From assembly GCA_026075535.2 (NCBI GenBank), contig AP026540.1:13330001-13394000 (forward strand): 64,000 bases of DNA, in the 5' to 3' direction. This stretch comes from Tricholoma matsutake. Its lineage: Eukaryota; Basidiomycota; Agaricomycetes; Agaricales; Tricholomataceae. The notes below the pieces were generated by a model. It was not told the DNA's origin and did not search any database. It saw nothing but the letters and a program-made list of their open reading frames with translations. Positions within the stretch are counted from its first letter, which is position 1, and each line of letters opens with the position of its first letter. Made by a program: the position numbers and the translations under genes. This document shows, piece by piece, positions 1-10,920 of this stretch.

Positions 1-1740
1 CTTGGGCAACAACATCCTCATGTAAACCGCTATGGTTTGCATGACAAATGTCACATAGGATGTCCCGTTCCTCACCCTGGGGTGTGATGCATTCCAGTGC
101 CCGAATGGTGAACAGGTCTGGCTGCAACAACACAATGTTTTGGTTGTCATCGCTGCCATCCCCATGGTCTGCACGTCAGGAGAGGGCATCGGTCTTCCCC
201 ATCTGCGACCCAGACGGTGGTGCAAGGAGAAGTCGAATCTGGATAGATACAGGGACCAACGAGCTTGACAATGGTTCAATTTCTTGGCTGTCATAAAGTA
301 CTCAAGATTCTTGTGATCTGTCCAAATTTCCACCTTGTGTTGGGCACCCTCGAGGAAGTGTTGCCACTCCTCAAGCGCACGCATTATCGCCAACATCTCC
401 TTGTCATGGATCTCGTAATTTCGCTCTACAACACTAAGGCTTTTGGAGTAGAATGCAACAGGATGCCACTTCTGGTCCTCCGGAGACTGCTGAGACAACA
501 CGGCGCCCATCGCAAAGTCAGAACTGTCAGCTTCTACATGAAAAGGATGTGAATCATCAGCAAAGGTAAGGATGGGAGCGGAAGTGACCATCTCTTTAAG
601 CCTTTTGAATGCCTCCTGTTGTGCATTATCCCACCTCCATGCCTCCTTTCCTGTCAAGTTGAACAGTGGTCATCCATGATGTGAGAAATCCTTGATAAAA
701 TGCCGATAGAAATTGATGAAGCCCAGGAAAGACTGCACCTCTTTCTTGTTCGTGGGCGTCGGCCAAGCTGTGACCCCATTCACCTTGATAGAATCCATCT
801 CCACTTGACCCTCCGAGATAATCAGGCCAAGGTACTCGATCTTGGTCTTCTCAAACTCGCATTTGTCCTGATGAAGGTAGAGTTTGTACTGTCAAAGCCA
901 TTCTAGGATGAGGTGCATGATGCGATGGTGCTCTTCAACTGTGCGAGTGAAGATGAGGATGTTGTCGAGATAGATGCAGACAACACCTTCAAGGATGAGG
1001 TCGTGGAAGATGTCATTCATCATGGTCTGAAAGGTGGCAGGGCTATTAGTAAGGCCAAAGAACATGACAAGCAGTTCAAAAAGACCACGGTTGGTATGAA
1101 AGGCTGCCTTCCACTCATCTCCCTCCTTTATCCTCACATTATTGTAGCCCCAACAGACATCGAGCTTGGTGAAGTATTGGGCTCCACGGAGCTGGTTCAC
1201 GAGTTCAGAGATGAGGGGTAGTGGGTAGCAATTTTTGACCATGATGTTGTTGAGCCTTCTGTAGTCTTGAACCAGTCGAAGTGAGCCATCCTTCTTCTTG
1301 ACAAAGAAAAAGGGGGAGGCCATGGGTGACTTCGATGGTCGGATATGTCCAGAGGCCAGGTGCTCATCAATGAACTGGTCAAGCTGTCGTTGTTCTTCAG
1401 GAGAGAGAGGATAGACCTTGCAGGATGAAGGGGTTGCACCAGGGGTGAGTTTGATCCTGTGATCCCATGGCTTGCGCACAGGAAGAGAGTCGAATGACTC
1501 CTTGGAGCACACGTCTTCAAACTCACAGAGATGAGGGAGTAAGGAATTAGTAGAGAATTTAGCAGCATTGTTTTTGTGGAAGGCCTCGGCGAGGTGTTGG
1601 GATATGTTCGATGTAGCACACACCTCGTGCGATGAGTGAATCACAGTGTAGAAGATCCGATCACCCTCCTCCACTTCCTCTGGGTCCTCATCATCATCAT
1701 CCAAGTCTGGCATCAGATCAGGAACCCCTTCCAACTCCAC
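1..1740 (-). pseudogene. reverse transcriptase and RNase H of element A
   Basis: The open frame 1740-892 carries RT motifs: KVYPLSPEEQRQLDQFIDE, IRPSKSPMASPFFFVKKKDG, LRLVQDYRRLN, YPLPLI, FTKLDVCWGYNNVRI and the palm motif, here YLDNILIF. The usual motif is Y-x-D-D, so the second catalytic Asp is changed to Asn, a G-to-A change. Downstream of 890, after a stop, the minus strand continues with CEFEKTKIEYLGLIIS, ADDSHPFHVEADSSDFAMG, ERNYEIHDKEMLAIMRALEE and HKVEIWTDHKNLEYF, the connection and RNase H domains. The copy is inactive by stop, by frame, and by the palm change. Confidence 0.85.
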
Positions 1741-1782
1741 TTCAGGTCTAGGCAGGGGTCCGGCATGACACTTCTGAGTACA

Positions 1783-2442
1783 TCATATTGCGGCCTTCTG
1801 TCCACAATGTTCTTGCCTGGCTTCTGTGAAACAAGTCTGACAGCGGGATGGACATCGGCTCATGGTAACCTCCCTGGTATACCAGTCAACCTCTGGGTTA
1901 TGGTCTCGAAGCCATGGATAGCCCAAAATCACCTTTTGCTTTCCTAATTTAGTGACAGCAAAAAGGGCATGCTCACTATGATCTTTGTAACGGAAAACCA
2001 GGTCTACAACCTCTCGGATGGCACCAGCTTCATTTGGGGATCCATCCACATTATACACAGGTATCAGATGCAAGAGTGAGTGAGTATTTAGGTGATGTTG
2101 TTGCACAAGATGGGCATCGATGAAGAGACCAGTTGCACCAGAGTCCAGGAGTGCAGAGACACCGAGTATCTGCCCAGTGTCAGTCGTCTGCAGTTCGATT
2201 GCTAGGTTCAAGGAATGTGCAGAGGGAGTGGATGCAACAATATACTTGCGCAGTAGTTTACGCTCCCATGATTTAATTTTGGGGCATGGAGCAGAAGGAG
2301 AGATGGGGAGAGCAGGTACATCTTCAGCCAACTTCAAAGGGTCAGAGAGGGGAGCAGTCACAGAAATGGATTCATTCTCCAGGGATTCAACTGACAAGAC
2401 TTCAAAGTGGTTATGGACAGGCAGTGAGGGCGTACAATTCAC
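1783..2442 (-). pseudogene. aspartic protease region of element A
   Basis: This segment holds the retropepsin motif LLDSGATGLFID, the catalytic Asp-Ser-Gly of a Ty3/gypsy protease, followed by VYNVDGSPNEAGAI and the second conserved stretch VILGYPWLRDHNPEVDW. The intact protein would cut the gag-pol polyprotein. It follows gag with a short overlap and precedes the RT on the minus strand, the normal pol order. It ends in stops before the RT frame resumes at 1740, so the polyprotein is broken. Confidence 0.8.
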
Positions 2443-3558
2443 TTGCCGCGAATAGGAAAATCCTGCTCCTCTACAACTTCCAACTTGATCTCCTCTGCAA
2501 CCTGACCCTTTGCTTCCTCAACATCTACAAGCGCCAACAAGTCTTGGAGGAGTTCATCTCGCCCTTCAGGGGTGAGCATGTGGATATCCTGATGATGGGG
2601 ACACGCTCCAGCCCTGTGTCCAGTTTCCACACAATGGTAGCAGAGATCCAACCTATGCGCATGGCTGCGGGCTGCATCAACATCCATTGGTACTGGGACA
2701 TTGATGGCTGGTGTGGGAGTTTGATGAACATGAATTGGGTTAAGGCAGGGAAGGGTTCGATTGAAGGTGTAGGGTGCATGGGTGGTAGTTGGAGCACAGA
2801 ATGCAGCATTAAACACCGCATTTGTGAGTTGGTTCTCGTCACAGAGTGAAGCAGCTTCATACCAAGCAAAGATATCATCATCCGCTGGGCGCCCTTCCAA
2901 CATCTGTGCAATCTGGTCCTGAGTTTCTCGGTTGAGGCCCTGTCGAAACTTCACCACCACTGGTAGCCCACCCCCATATCCTGCCATGTCCACCAAATCC
3001 TTGAACTCATCAATATAGTCATCCATGGATCGACGTGCCTGGTGGTAAGAGGATGACTCGAGTCGTGTCACTGCTCAGTGGTGTTCATTCAGGGGACAAA
3101 AGTGGCATACAAACTCAGCTCGAAAGTCACCCCAAGTGGAGAAAGGTAGAGAACCGAGTTCTTTAGTTTGACGCAGGATACGGTCCACATAGAGATAGGC
3201 ATGTTCAGATTTCATGTATGTGAAGGCCCAATAAATTTTTGCAGCCTCATCGATGAATTGATGCAACTGGAGACTGATGTATAACTCACAGGAGTTAAGG
3301 AATGCATGTCCCTGCGCACGTGCACCATTAAATTCAGTGGGGGGGGGATGGTTTGATCTGGGCGCACTCCTTAGTGGGCACGTTTGGCAGTACATCGTTG
3401 TTGGGTGTGCTTGGAGTCGCCATGGGGGGAATATTGGTCGTATAGTTAGTCTGGAGGGTCCTGACAAAGTTTTCGATCATAGATTTAAGTGAATCGATTT
3501 GCGCGTGCATTCCGGAAATGTTGCTTTCAAGCGCATCAAAGCGTTCTGATGTGTCCAT
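2439..3558 (-). pseudogene. gag of element A, frame-broken
   Basis: The start at 3558 (MDTSERFDALES) opens into a short predicted coiled coil. The middle part (3467-3075) carries the capsid-like segment with FNGARAQGHAFLNSCELY and WAFTYMKSEHAYLYVDRIL. The last part (3071-2439) continues with SMDDYIDEFKDLVDMAGY and ends in a CCHC zinc knuckle CYHCVETGHRAGAC near 2640. This order is the usual gag layout of fungal Ty3/gypsy elements. The coding sequence is spread over three reading frames, so at least two frameshifts separate the start from the knuckle. The role of the intact protein is to package the element RNA into virus-like particles in the cytoplasm. Confidence 0.8.
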
Positions 3559-3699
3559 GTCGCTAGGGGGCGCGTTTGGTGAAAATGGCGGTGCAGTAAA
3601 GGCGAGACTATCTGGAACGGTGTGTAGGGAGTCTGTGGAGCTTTGGGAAGTGTCGTCCAGTCTGTACCTGCCTATCTTGGGCAGTGTGTTCGCAATTTT

Positions 3700-4149
3700 C
3701 GGGCCTTAGGAGAGAGTTTTCTACTATAAGGGCAACCTAAGCCTCTAGCAAAGGGAAATCTGAAGTTAAAATTATACTACATAGTACAGGGATTGGGAAC
3801 ACTCCTAGCAAAGGGAAATCTGAAGAGAAAACTCTAAGGATCCCTTTGCCGATGCCCAGTATATGTGAAGACGACAAAAATCAAATAATAACCTAAAAAT
3901 AGAAAAGGCAGAGATAGGCAGATCAAGGCCGCCAAATGACATCATACCAAGGGGTAGGTGTCGGAAGGGGTGCTCCACCTCTAAATATAACAGTGTCAAC
4001 ATGTACAAACATGATAGAAAGGGAAAATTAGTAATAAAATCCAAAAAAATCATAGAAAATGAAGAATAGAAGGAAATGAAGTGAGGAAAAATATAGAATG
4101 AACATAAAAAATAGGAGAAACACACAGGGCACCCCCTAGTCCCCTTACA
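3700..4149 (-). repeat. 5' LTR of element A (inner edge approximate)
   Basis: On the minus strand this AT-rich block starts TGTAAGGGGACTAGGGGGTG at 4149 and precedes the gag start at 3558. That start resembles LTR starts I associate with basidiomycete gypsy elements. It contains two direct copies of AGCAAAGGGAAATCTGAAG (around 3747 and 3808). I could not find a convincing primer-binding site, so the inner edge near 3700 is a guess. Confidence 0.55.
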
Positions 4150-5026
4150 GAAACAGCAAAGACCATCAGTAATTGGATCTTCAAAGAAATCATTTGTCAA
4201 TGGGGCTCACTTTACAAAATTGTTACTGACAACGGCCCAGCATTTCTTGCTGCACTCAAATACTTGGTGAAGCGATATCATATCAATCACATTTGGATAA
4301 GTGGGTACAATTCTCGTGCCAATGGCCTCATCAAACAAGCCCACTTTGACATATGACAGTCACTTTACAAGGCCATCGATGGCGATCAAAATCGATGGTC
4401 GGTTGGGACCTACTTGGTCTTTTGGGCAGAACACATAACAGTTCAAAAACAAATGGGCTGTTTGCCCTATTTTGTGACCACAGGTTCTCATCCACTCATC
4501 CCTCTCGACGTCTCAGAAGCAACATATCTACAGCCACCACCTGACTCAATACTTTCCTCCACTGATCTCATTGCCCGACATGCTATTGCACTACAGAAAT
4601 GCTCGACTGATCTCGAAGGACTCTATTCCAGAGTCTACACTGCTCGACAAGAAGCTGCGAGACGCTTTGAAGAAGTTCACAAGCAAACGATTCAAGACTA
4701 CAATTTTGAAAAAGGTGACCTCATACTCATGCAAAACACACAGATTGAGAAAGCCCTTAATCGAAAAATGCAAGCTTGATATCTCAGCCCACTCAGTGTT
4801 ATCACACAAAACTACAGTGGCACTTATTCTTTGCAAGCTCGATGGTTCAGTGCTTCATCGACCAGTAGCTGCTTTCTGAGTTCTTCCCTATCTAGCACAA
4901 AAATTGATTCCCCTTCCTCCAAACTTCTTTGATATCAACAATTGTTGGCTCAAACAACTTCAAACAACATCGGATGTCGACGGAGACATTGACAAAGGTA
5001 TTCCTGACCTCAATGAAGACAAATAG
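4150..5026 (+). pseudogene. integrase C-terminal half and pol end of element B
   Basis: The frame starts inside the integrase core (ETAKTISNWIFKEI, VTDNGPAFLAALKYL with the second catalytic Asp, HINHIWISGYNSRANGLIKQ). In this family the third acidic residue is a Glu in the NGxxE stretch; here the motif reads NSRANGLIKQ, so the Glu position is no longer acidic (GLIKQ for G-x-x-E). A TGA stop sits at 4354-4356. The rest continues with RWSVGTYLVFWAEHI, a coiled-coil-like RQEAARRFEEVHKQTIQDYN and FEKGDLILMQNTQIEKALNRKMQA. A frame change follows, with the tail LDGSVLHRPVAAF, a stop, VLPYLAQKLIPLPPNFFDI and a final stop at 5024-5026. Confidence 0.8.
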
Positions 5027-5598
5027 AGCTTTTTTCTTTTATTTTCCTGACTTGCAATATTGAAACCAACTCTCAATTTTATAACAGTGTACTATTACAA
5101 GTCACGATATCGTTCAAAATGTGTTTGCACAACCTCGATGGGGTTTTTTGGCTATGAAGGAGTTCTGAGCCTTTCCCCTATGTCTCATTTTGATAAATCA
5201 TCTGTCTTACTTTCTTTTTCATTCTCTCTCCTATGTTTTTTTTTCACATATATCTTACATTTCTTGGCTTTGAGCATACACAATATTTCTCATTCAAACT
5301 TATCTCACTCAGACACGAGAAAAACAATAAAATTAAAACAATAAAACAAACTTCTACTGGGATTCCTCCCACTTCCTCTCCAATACCTCAATTTCCTCCA
5401 TCAGCACCTCCACTTCCATCTTTTTGCACACCAGCACTTCCGTGAGGTAGCAATGCCAGGGTTGTGCTGCATCATTTTGTCCTTGACCACCATCAACTGC
5501 CCCTGGACCTGACCCACAATCTCGGGTTCGACCTCTTGTTCCCTCACTTTTCCCTTCCCCTTCTCCTTCTCAGTGGACTTTGTCTTCACCTTCATCAT
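5027..5598. other. Spacer between pol end of B and the antisense gene
   Basis: The first part (5027-5345) is T-rich and carries only short chance frames. From 5598 to 5401 the minus strand stays open in the same frame as the antisense gene past its TGA. That extension is K/E-rich and contains EPEIVGQVQGQLMVVKD, so this piece is probably the former C-terminus of that gene. Confidence 0.5.
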
Positions 5599-6713
5599 TC
5601 ATTTTGGGCACTCATCAACTTTCAAGGGCCCGGCCTCCATGTTCTCGATAGGCTGGATAGCCCGGATGCATATCACTAAGTAATCACACAGATTAGCAAT
5701 CGTAGTGGTTATCAAGGAATTTCACTTACTACACCTTGGAGTCGATACCTCCATCGACTCCCCTGTACTCTTTGTTGCTCGCTTCCCCACCTTTTTCCTT
5801 GACTTGCCTTGTTGGAGTCCTTGCCTCGACACTCCCTCCCAGTAGCAGCCCTGCAGCCCTTGAGTGCATCGTTTGCACTTGGGTGCGCCCTCCTCAACGA
5901 CACATTCCTGCGACATCCTCAGTCCTGCACAATGATCACACTAAAGCAAAATCAAAAGCCTGATTAGTCTGAACGATATCGAAGTAAAATGAGGACTTAC
6001 CGGCCCATGGAAGGTGATCAGATCACCCTCCTCCAATTGCACCCACTTTGTGACCATGGGCTCCTGATCAAGCTTGTCCTCACCCTCCTCCTCCTCGTCC
6101 ATCTCGTCTGCCTTCCACTTCTTGACAACGTGTTTGATGGGAGGTGCATTTGTAGGCACCTCCTCGTCCGTGGCCTTGTCCTGATCGATCAAGAGGTGCA
6201 TCATCTCAAGCGCTGCAGTCTGATCGTGAAACTCCTCCTTCAAAATGCTCTTGGCCCAGACTTCAGCCAAGAATGCTTGACGTGCCTCGACCAGCACATC
6301 CCATCGCCTCTCAATCCTCTTTGCCTTGGCCTCAATGGCCACCTGCCGAGCCTCCCTCTCCTCCTCTCTCTGCCTCTCTTCCTTGATCTTCCTCAAGTAT
6401 TCCTCAAAAAGATATTTGCCACCCCATGAAACCCAAGCCTCACAAGCAAAAGGTGCATATAGGCTAATTGCTTTGTCTAACGTCGCCTGCACACAGTCAT
6501 TGCATGCCTCATTGAATGATCTGATCAGAACATCGTATTCAGCCTATCAACAAGGTCAGGAATCAGATAAGCAAAGGAAAGGAAAAAACACACCATTTTC
6601 TCACAAAAGACTTGACCCCAGATTTCGAAATCAAATTCTTTGGCCTTGCCAGCCTTGGGCATCAATTTCATGTGATCAAGGATGGGAATGGCGAGTTCAG
6701 CAAGGATAGACAT
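5599..6713 (-). pseudogene. Antisense spliced gene with Zn2Cys6-like cluster, inside element B
   Basis: Four exons join in frame with GT-AG introns: 6713-6594, 6543-6001, 5940-5730 and 5675-5599, giving 316 residues. The N-terminus (MSILAELAIPILDHMKLMP) is followed by AEYDVLIRSFNEACNDC, then a long charged helix (residues about 75-130, EEYLRKIKEERQREEEREAR), an acidic stretch, and after intron 2 a cysteine cluster CDHC...CVVEEGAPKCKRC...C. Spacing is C-x2-C-x8-C-x8-C-x2-C-x6-C, close to but not identical with the fungal Zn2Cys6 binuclear cluster. The donor at intron 2 is GTAAGT and splits between codons exactly before the first Cys. The frame continues open past the TGA at 5599-5601 to 5401, so the stop is probably a nonsense mutation. 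The gene is antisense to pol and lies between integrase and the LTR. Function is unknown; DNA binding is inferred only from the cluster. Confidence 0.7.
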
Positions 6714-6858
6714 GCTGTTGAGGTTCAGAAGAGAACGATGAAGGAGATTGAATAGAAGGAGAAAAGTTCAAACCACAATGCATCTTAAATCAATGATCAA
6801 CAATGTCACATGACCCAGTTATTTCAGCTCGACTGACCAGGACGGTCAGAATTTCAGT

Positions 6859-6868
6859 AAGGGGAGGA
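6859..6868 (+). other. Polypurine tract before the 3' LTR of B
   Basis: The run AAGGGGAGGA directly precedes the LTR start TGATAGGTTG. Plus-strand primers of LTR retrotransposons sit in this position, so the 6869-8067 LTR is read as a 3' LTR, not a solo LTR. Confidence 0.6.
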
Positions 6869-8067
6869 TGATAGGTTGTCTCCTCAGCTCAAAGGCTGAT
6901 TCACCATTACAACTGCATTCTAATCACATTGGCTAACTCCTGCAATGTCCCAGAAGCAGTGTGACCACTTCCAACCAGGTCTATTGATTGTGATATCATA
7001 TTGACCACATCAAAACATCACCAGTGACATTGATCATACTTAGAAGCCACATCGCACAACTTTAGGACCACCTCGAAATGCCCTAAGATCCCTCTGAACA
7101 AACATCAAATATCCCTGATCAACTTCAAACAACCACAACCGTGATTGAACATCATCGACCATTGTCAACCATCATTGAGCATTATCAATCGACATCGAGA
7201 GACTACAAGCAACATTGGGTGCTGCATTCATTATCTAAATAGTGGAATACCATGTGCCAGGGAGTATTCCAACTCATGCTCAAACCTGCTGATAGTAGGT
7301 CAGCCTCATTCCAAGTCCCTATCACATACAGAACCTGCTGGATGGATTATTGCAACACTTAGTGCAGTTTATACACAAAGGACAGTCTCTTTTTAGTTCT
7401 TTCCCTTTATTACTCCTTCATCATATGATATATCTCTTTCTAGTTTGGATTCCAGTCTCATTTTGGCCTTGTGTCTTAACTCATATCTTTTGCCTCATGT
7501 TCTACACATGTTTCTTATACCATTTTAGGAAGTTTCTTTTAAAACATATAAAACTCTGTAGTATCTACTTGGAAAAAAACACAAGAAATTGTCTTCATGT
7601 ATCATCTCATATAAAGTTTTAAGAATCTGATCTATCCTCTAAACAATCAAAACTTCTACAGGTTTTCTCAATCGACAAGAAACCTTTGCGACCATTGTCA
7701 TCCTCGATTGGCTTTTGATCCTCTCATCATTAGCACTAGTAACCATTCCAGCACTTCCTAGCCATCAGCTATAATCTTTGTATACTATCGATTGACCAAA
7801 AGTCCTTAGAACTCACACATCGAACCTCGACAATAAACATTGTTCACCATCGATCTCATCGATCATCCTCAATATTGATCAATACTCCATTGGACCATGC
7901 TAAACACCTTCCTCTCTTATAGAACTACCTTTACAACTGCCAACTAGTTGTCTTCCCATTGGTCAGACCACAAACATTCGGAACGTCTCACACCCTTCCT
8001 CTGACTTGTGCAAATATCATTGGTTGCCTCATTGGCAGTTTTGGTGGTTTTCCTGGGTTGAGTACCA
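6869..8067 (+). repeat. 3' LTR of element B
   Basis: The block starts TGATAGGTTGTCTCC and ends GGGTTGAGTACCA. It matches three other copies in the window over about 1.15-1.2 kb, including the shared inner words CCTCATGTTCTACACATG and AAACCTGCTGAT. The flanks (AGGA left, TCAA right) do not form a target duplication, as expected for a 3' LTR whose partner has been lost. At 6981-6999 it reads TTGATTGTGATATC where the copy at 62386-62399 reads TCGATCGCGATATC, so CpGs have become TpG or CpA. Confidence 0.85.
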
Positions 8068-8658
8068 TCAATGGTTAAGAACTGAGAGATATGACCAAAT
8101 ACATTTTGATGTGAGTATTTTGTTGTGATTTGAGTAGTTGTGATTGTACTGCTTATACCTTGTGCTACAAAAATATTGACAATTGGACATTATCCAGGGC
8201 AAAGGAATAACATACATAAATGTTTGTACCATGTGCATTTGATTCATTTAACACCCCTGACAAGTTGTAAATACACATGACAAACTACAAACTACAAACT
8301 ACAAACTACAACATGTAATACAATGTACTTTTGTTTTGGTCATATCTCAGTCAGATCTTAATGAAATCTCTTAAAAGTTGGACCAATCACTGGGGAATTG
8401 CAATGTCCAAGTGCCTACATAACGATTAAACTGTCCATATAATAGTTATTGAGAAACAGATAGGTTGTATTGGCACAACAAATTTTACAACAAAAAACCG
8501 GTTTGGACCAGTTTTTTTCAGTCCATGGACTGATATGGACTGGTCCTATGTGGTCTGGTTGTGGTCCATCGATATATGGATTGGTCCTGGACCAGTTGCA
8601 GTTCTGGTTGCCCCATTTAGATGTAAAAAACCAGACTTAACTGGACCTTAAAACACTA
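8068..8658 (+). mobile_element. hAT MITE family T, right part
   Basis: The right end CTGGACCTTAAAACACTA (8641-8658) matches the terminus of the complete family T copy at 37510-38318. The inner sequence also matches it in order: GAGATATGACCAAA, GAGTATTTTGTTGT, ACAAACTACAAACTAC, TTTTGGTCATATCTCAG. The left part is missing where the B LTR begins, so a deletion or rearrangement joined the two. Confidence 0.75.
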
Positions 8659-9186
8659 GCTGCCAATCTGACCAGCAAATTTTCTTTTTATAAAGTATGA
8701 CTGAAAATGAGCATGAGAAGACTATAAGATCATTACAAGATTCAATTACATATGTAGATTTTGCAGCCAAAAAACAGTCAGGAGTACAGTAAAGGTTAGG
8801 CTGGTGGCATTGACTAGTAATCAGGGGGCCATGGCAACATTGAAAATTTGAACACGACAAATCTATGGTGACCAAAGAAACAGCATAAAGCCAGTAGAAC
8901 AAGCTCGTGCTGGGAAAATCTTGCATGACAATTTGATGCTTAGTAATTTAGTAATACACAGGTACCAGCCACAGTTTGTATTTGAAAGCATGTTAGGGCT
9001 AAGGTTAACCACAGGCAAATATTACACAGCCACTGAAATTTGATGGCACAGTCCCAAAATTCAAGTTCAATGTCCTAGGCCGAGCTGACATATTGAAAGA
9101 AGACAAATACATTGAAAATGTGGTATATAAAAAGATGCTACCTGTGCACAGAGATTGAAATAGAAGAAATGTTGCTTATGGGAGTA
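8659..9186. other. No recognisable gene
   Basis: Short frames occur on both strands (for example 8926-8648 minus), but none shows a known motif. The plus-strand stretch around 9050-9150 reads VLGRADILKEDKYIENVV, which looks protein-like but is not one I can place. It may be part of the neighbouring broken transposon. Confidence 0.4.
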
Positions 9187-9839
9187 TCACTGAACTGGGT
9201 CTTCAAGTTCACCATCACACTGGCCACAGTGATCATGATAAAACAGCCTTAGACTCATGACCCTCATACGAGTATGAGCAAGCATTGATACCTCATAGAG
9301 GGACTGGACAATGCTAAAGTGACTGTAATGATGGTAGGGTACCACATCTCCTGTGTTGCATGGAGGTGAGCAATCAGCTATGACATCTGTCAGTGAGCAT
9401 GTGAAGACAGTCTGAACATTGGATATACCATCATCATCACTACTGGACTGGTCTTCATCATCACTGTCTGAATTGCTTTCTTCACTGTTGTGGTCAGAGT
9501 CATCTGAGGAATTCATGTCAGAATCTGATTCCATAACCAGATTGTTGTACTGCTGTATGAAGTCCAGGTCCACAGGAGTTGCCCCGAGGCTCAGGATATC
9601 ATGGCCTGCAATGTCTTTGTAAGTAGATTGTGTTTAAATAAAGTGTAATACCTACATCTCGTGTATGAGGATAACACTCCTGCCCTAGCCTTAACAACAT
9701 ATCTTGGTCCCATCCACTCAAAGCCCTCGCTAACCCCAAAATGCAGATCATAAGGGAAATACTTCTTCAGCAAATCCATCAGAACATCTGCTGTCCACTC
9801 CAACACTTCACCTTGAGCATCATTCTCTCCTGCCTGCAT
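9187..9839 (-). pseudogene. Unknown two-exon gene next to Plavaka transposase
   Basis: Exon 1 (9839-9664) starts MQAGENDAQGEVLEWTADVL and contains LLKKYFPYDLHFGVSEGFEWM. It joins through a GTAGGT donor and a CATTGCAG acceptor to exon 2 (9606-9187), which has a Ser/Asp-rich acidic stretch (MESDSDMNSSDDSDHN) and ends LRLFYHDHCGQCDGELEDPVQ. The total is about 198 residues. The splice keeps the frame (SYTR-C-HDILSLGATP). I do not recognise a domain; I have the impression of similar proteins near transposons in Agaricomycetes but cannot name the family. It starts 80 bp from a divergent plus-strand gene at 9919, so the two may share a promoter. It could be truncated upstream. Confidence 0.5.
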
Positions 9840-9918
9840 CTTATGAGTATTTTCAGTGGAAAGCTCAGCATCTCCCTTGTCTGGTCAACAGTGACATGAT
9901 TTTCTTCTTGATGGGCTT

Positions 9919-10480
9919 GTGGCATGCAGCCATGAGCCAAGTTTAATTTGTCAATGTGAACAAGTCAAGGCCATCTTTGCAGATGCTTTGGATGAACTCC
10001 AGATTGACCTTTGTCCTCCACCATCTGACAGTTGTCCCACAGTGCCAATTGATGAGGCACAGAAAATTCTATGGGAATTGACTGAGCTTAATTTCTGCTT
10101 TGAGCTTTTGGCCCTTGACAAGCATGCCTCAGGCTTGTCACCCCACCGGGGTGAACATGAGCAGCAGGCTATGGTGCTAAAGTGTTTTGATGTACCTTCG
10201 CTCATCATCACCAATGTACAGCGGGCAAATTTTGGTTTGCAAGCTCATGACTGGTGAGAAAGGTTACCATTTTTGCTGGTGGTGAGGGCATTAATGAGGG
10301 ATTGGGATGGACTGAAGCCGATGCCTCTTTAACTATGTGATCTGGCCTCACATAATATGTATACTGAAGCAGATGTCCAGCAACCCGAGGACCACATAGC
10401 TCATTTTTATATGCAAACTTTCTATCATTTATTTGGCTGTGCCGCAGTTGTTCCTACCCGGCTTCCATAATTACCTACGT
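9919..10480 (+). pseudogene. Unknown conserved-looking gene fragment, divergent partner
   Basis: The first frame (9919-10257, 112 residues) reads MACSHEPSLICQCEQVKAIF, then DEAQKILWELTELNFCFELL and ALDKHASGLSPHRGEHEQQAM, ending at a TGA after GLQAHDW. The same sense continues beyond the stop, in changed frames, with LMRDWDGLKP, HFYMQTFYHLFGCAAVVPTRLP near 10395-10465. The gene is therefore interrupted by at least two stops or frame changes. Function is unknown. It lies between the minus-strand unknown gene and the Plavaka transposase, and all three are probably parts of one old transposon. Confidence 0.55.
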
Positions 10481-10920
10481 ATAGTATATCTTGTAAAATC
10501 TTATTATCTGTGAACATTCTTCTGTTTTATTAGTCCCCACATTGTCCCAACTTCCAGCTTGAGTCATTTTAGTATAACCCATCATACATGGTCAAAGCAA
10601 AGGTATGGTGCTACAACTATTGATGATATCCACTGATGATTTGGGATAATTTGAAATATTGAAGTGCAAGTTTGATGGGAATGACAATAGTAAGCTCACT
10701 CATCCCTTAGCATTAACTTGAACATTTCCTCATTCTAATACAATGCATCCATAGCGCGCCCAACATTTATGGCCTTTTACTAATCTGGCAATATCAGACT
10801 CAGACTGTCAATTCATAAATTGACTCATACATGTTAGCGATTGTTTTCTCATGTTGAGCCCTCTAGTCAGGCTGAGGTTTCTGGACGTCGCACTGTTAGC
10901 AGAGTTCTGCCCACCACCAT
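10481..10920. other. Spacer upstream of the Plavaka transposase
   Basis: An AT-rich stretch without a supported gene. It would hold the promoter of the transposase if the element is one unit. I see no clear TATA box placed with respect to a start. Confidence 0.35.

Larger units (their letters stand above)
1..4149 (-). mobile_element. Ty3/gypsy retrotransposon A, 5' part
   Basis: A Ty3/gypsy LTR retrotransposon lies on the minus strand and runs off the left edge of the window. In element order it has a 5' LTR, gag with a CCHC knuckle, an aspartic protease, reverse transcriptase and RNase H; integrase and 3' LTR would lie outside the window. The outer LTR end (minus strand start TGTAAGGGG at 4149) abuts an integrase coding sequence on the plus strand, so this element jumped into another Ty3/gypsy element (B). 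The target duplication cannot be checked because the other end is missing. Frames are interrupted, so this copy is probably dead. Confidence 0.85.
4150..8067 (+). mobile_element. Ty3/gypsy retrotransposon B, 3' end, with an antisense gene
   Basis: Reading on the plus strand, this is the end of a Ty3/gypsy element: integrase core and tail (4150-5026), a 570-bp AT-rich stretch without a convincing gene, an antisense spliced gene (6713-5599), a purine tract AAGGGGAGGA just before 6869, and a 1.2-kb LTR (6869-8067). The same LTR family occurs at 35849-37029, 53221-54365 and 62281-63462. The 5' part was cut off when element A inserted at 4149/4150. The linkage of integrase, antisense gene and LTR in one element is inferred from order, spacing and the purine tract; a full-length copy would prove it. 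Confidence 0.65.
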
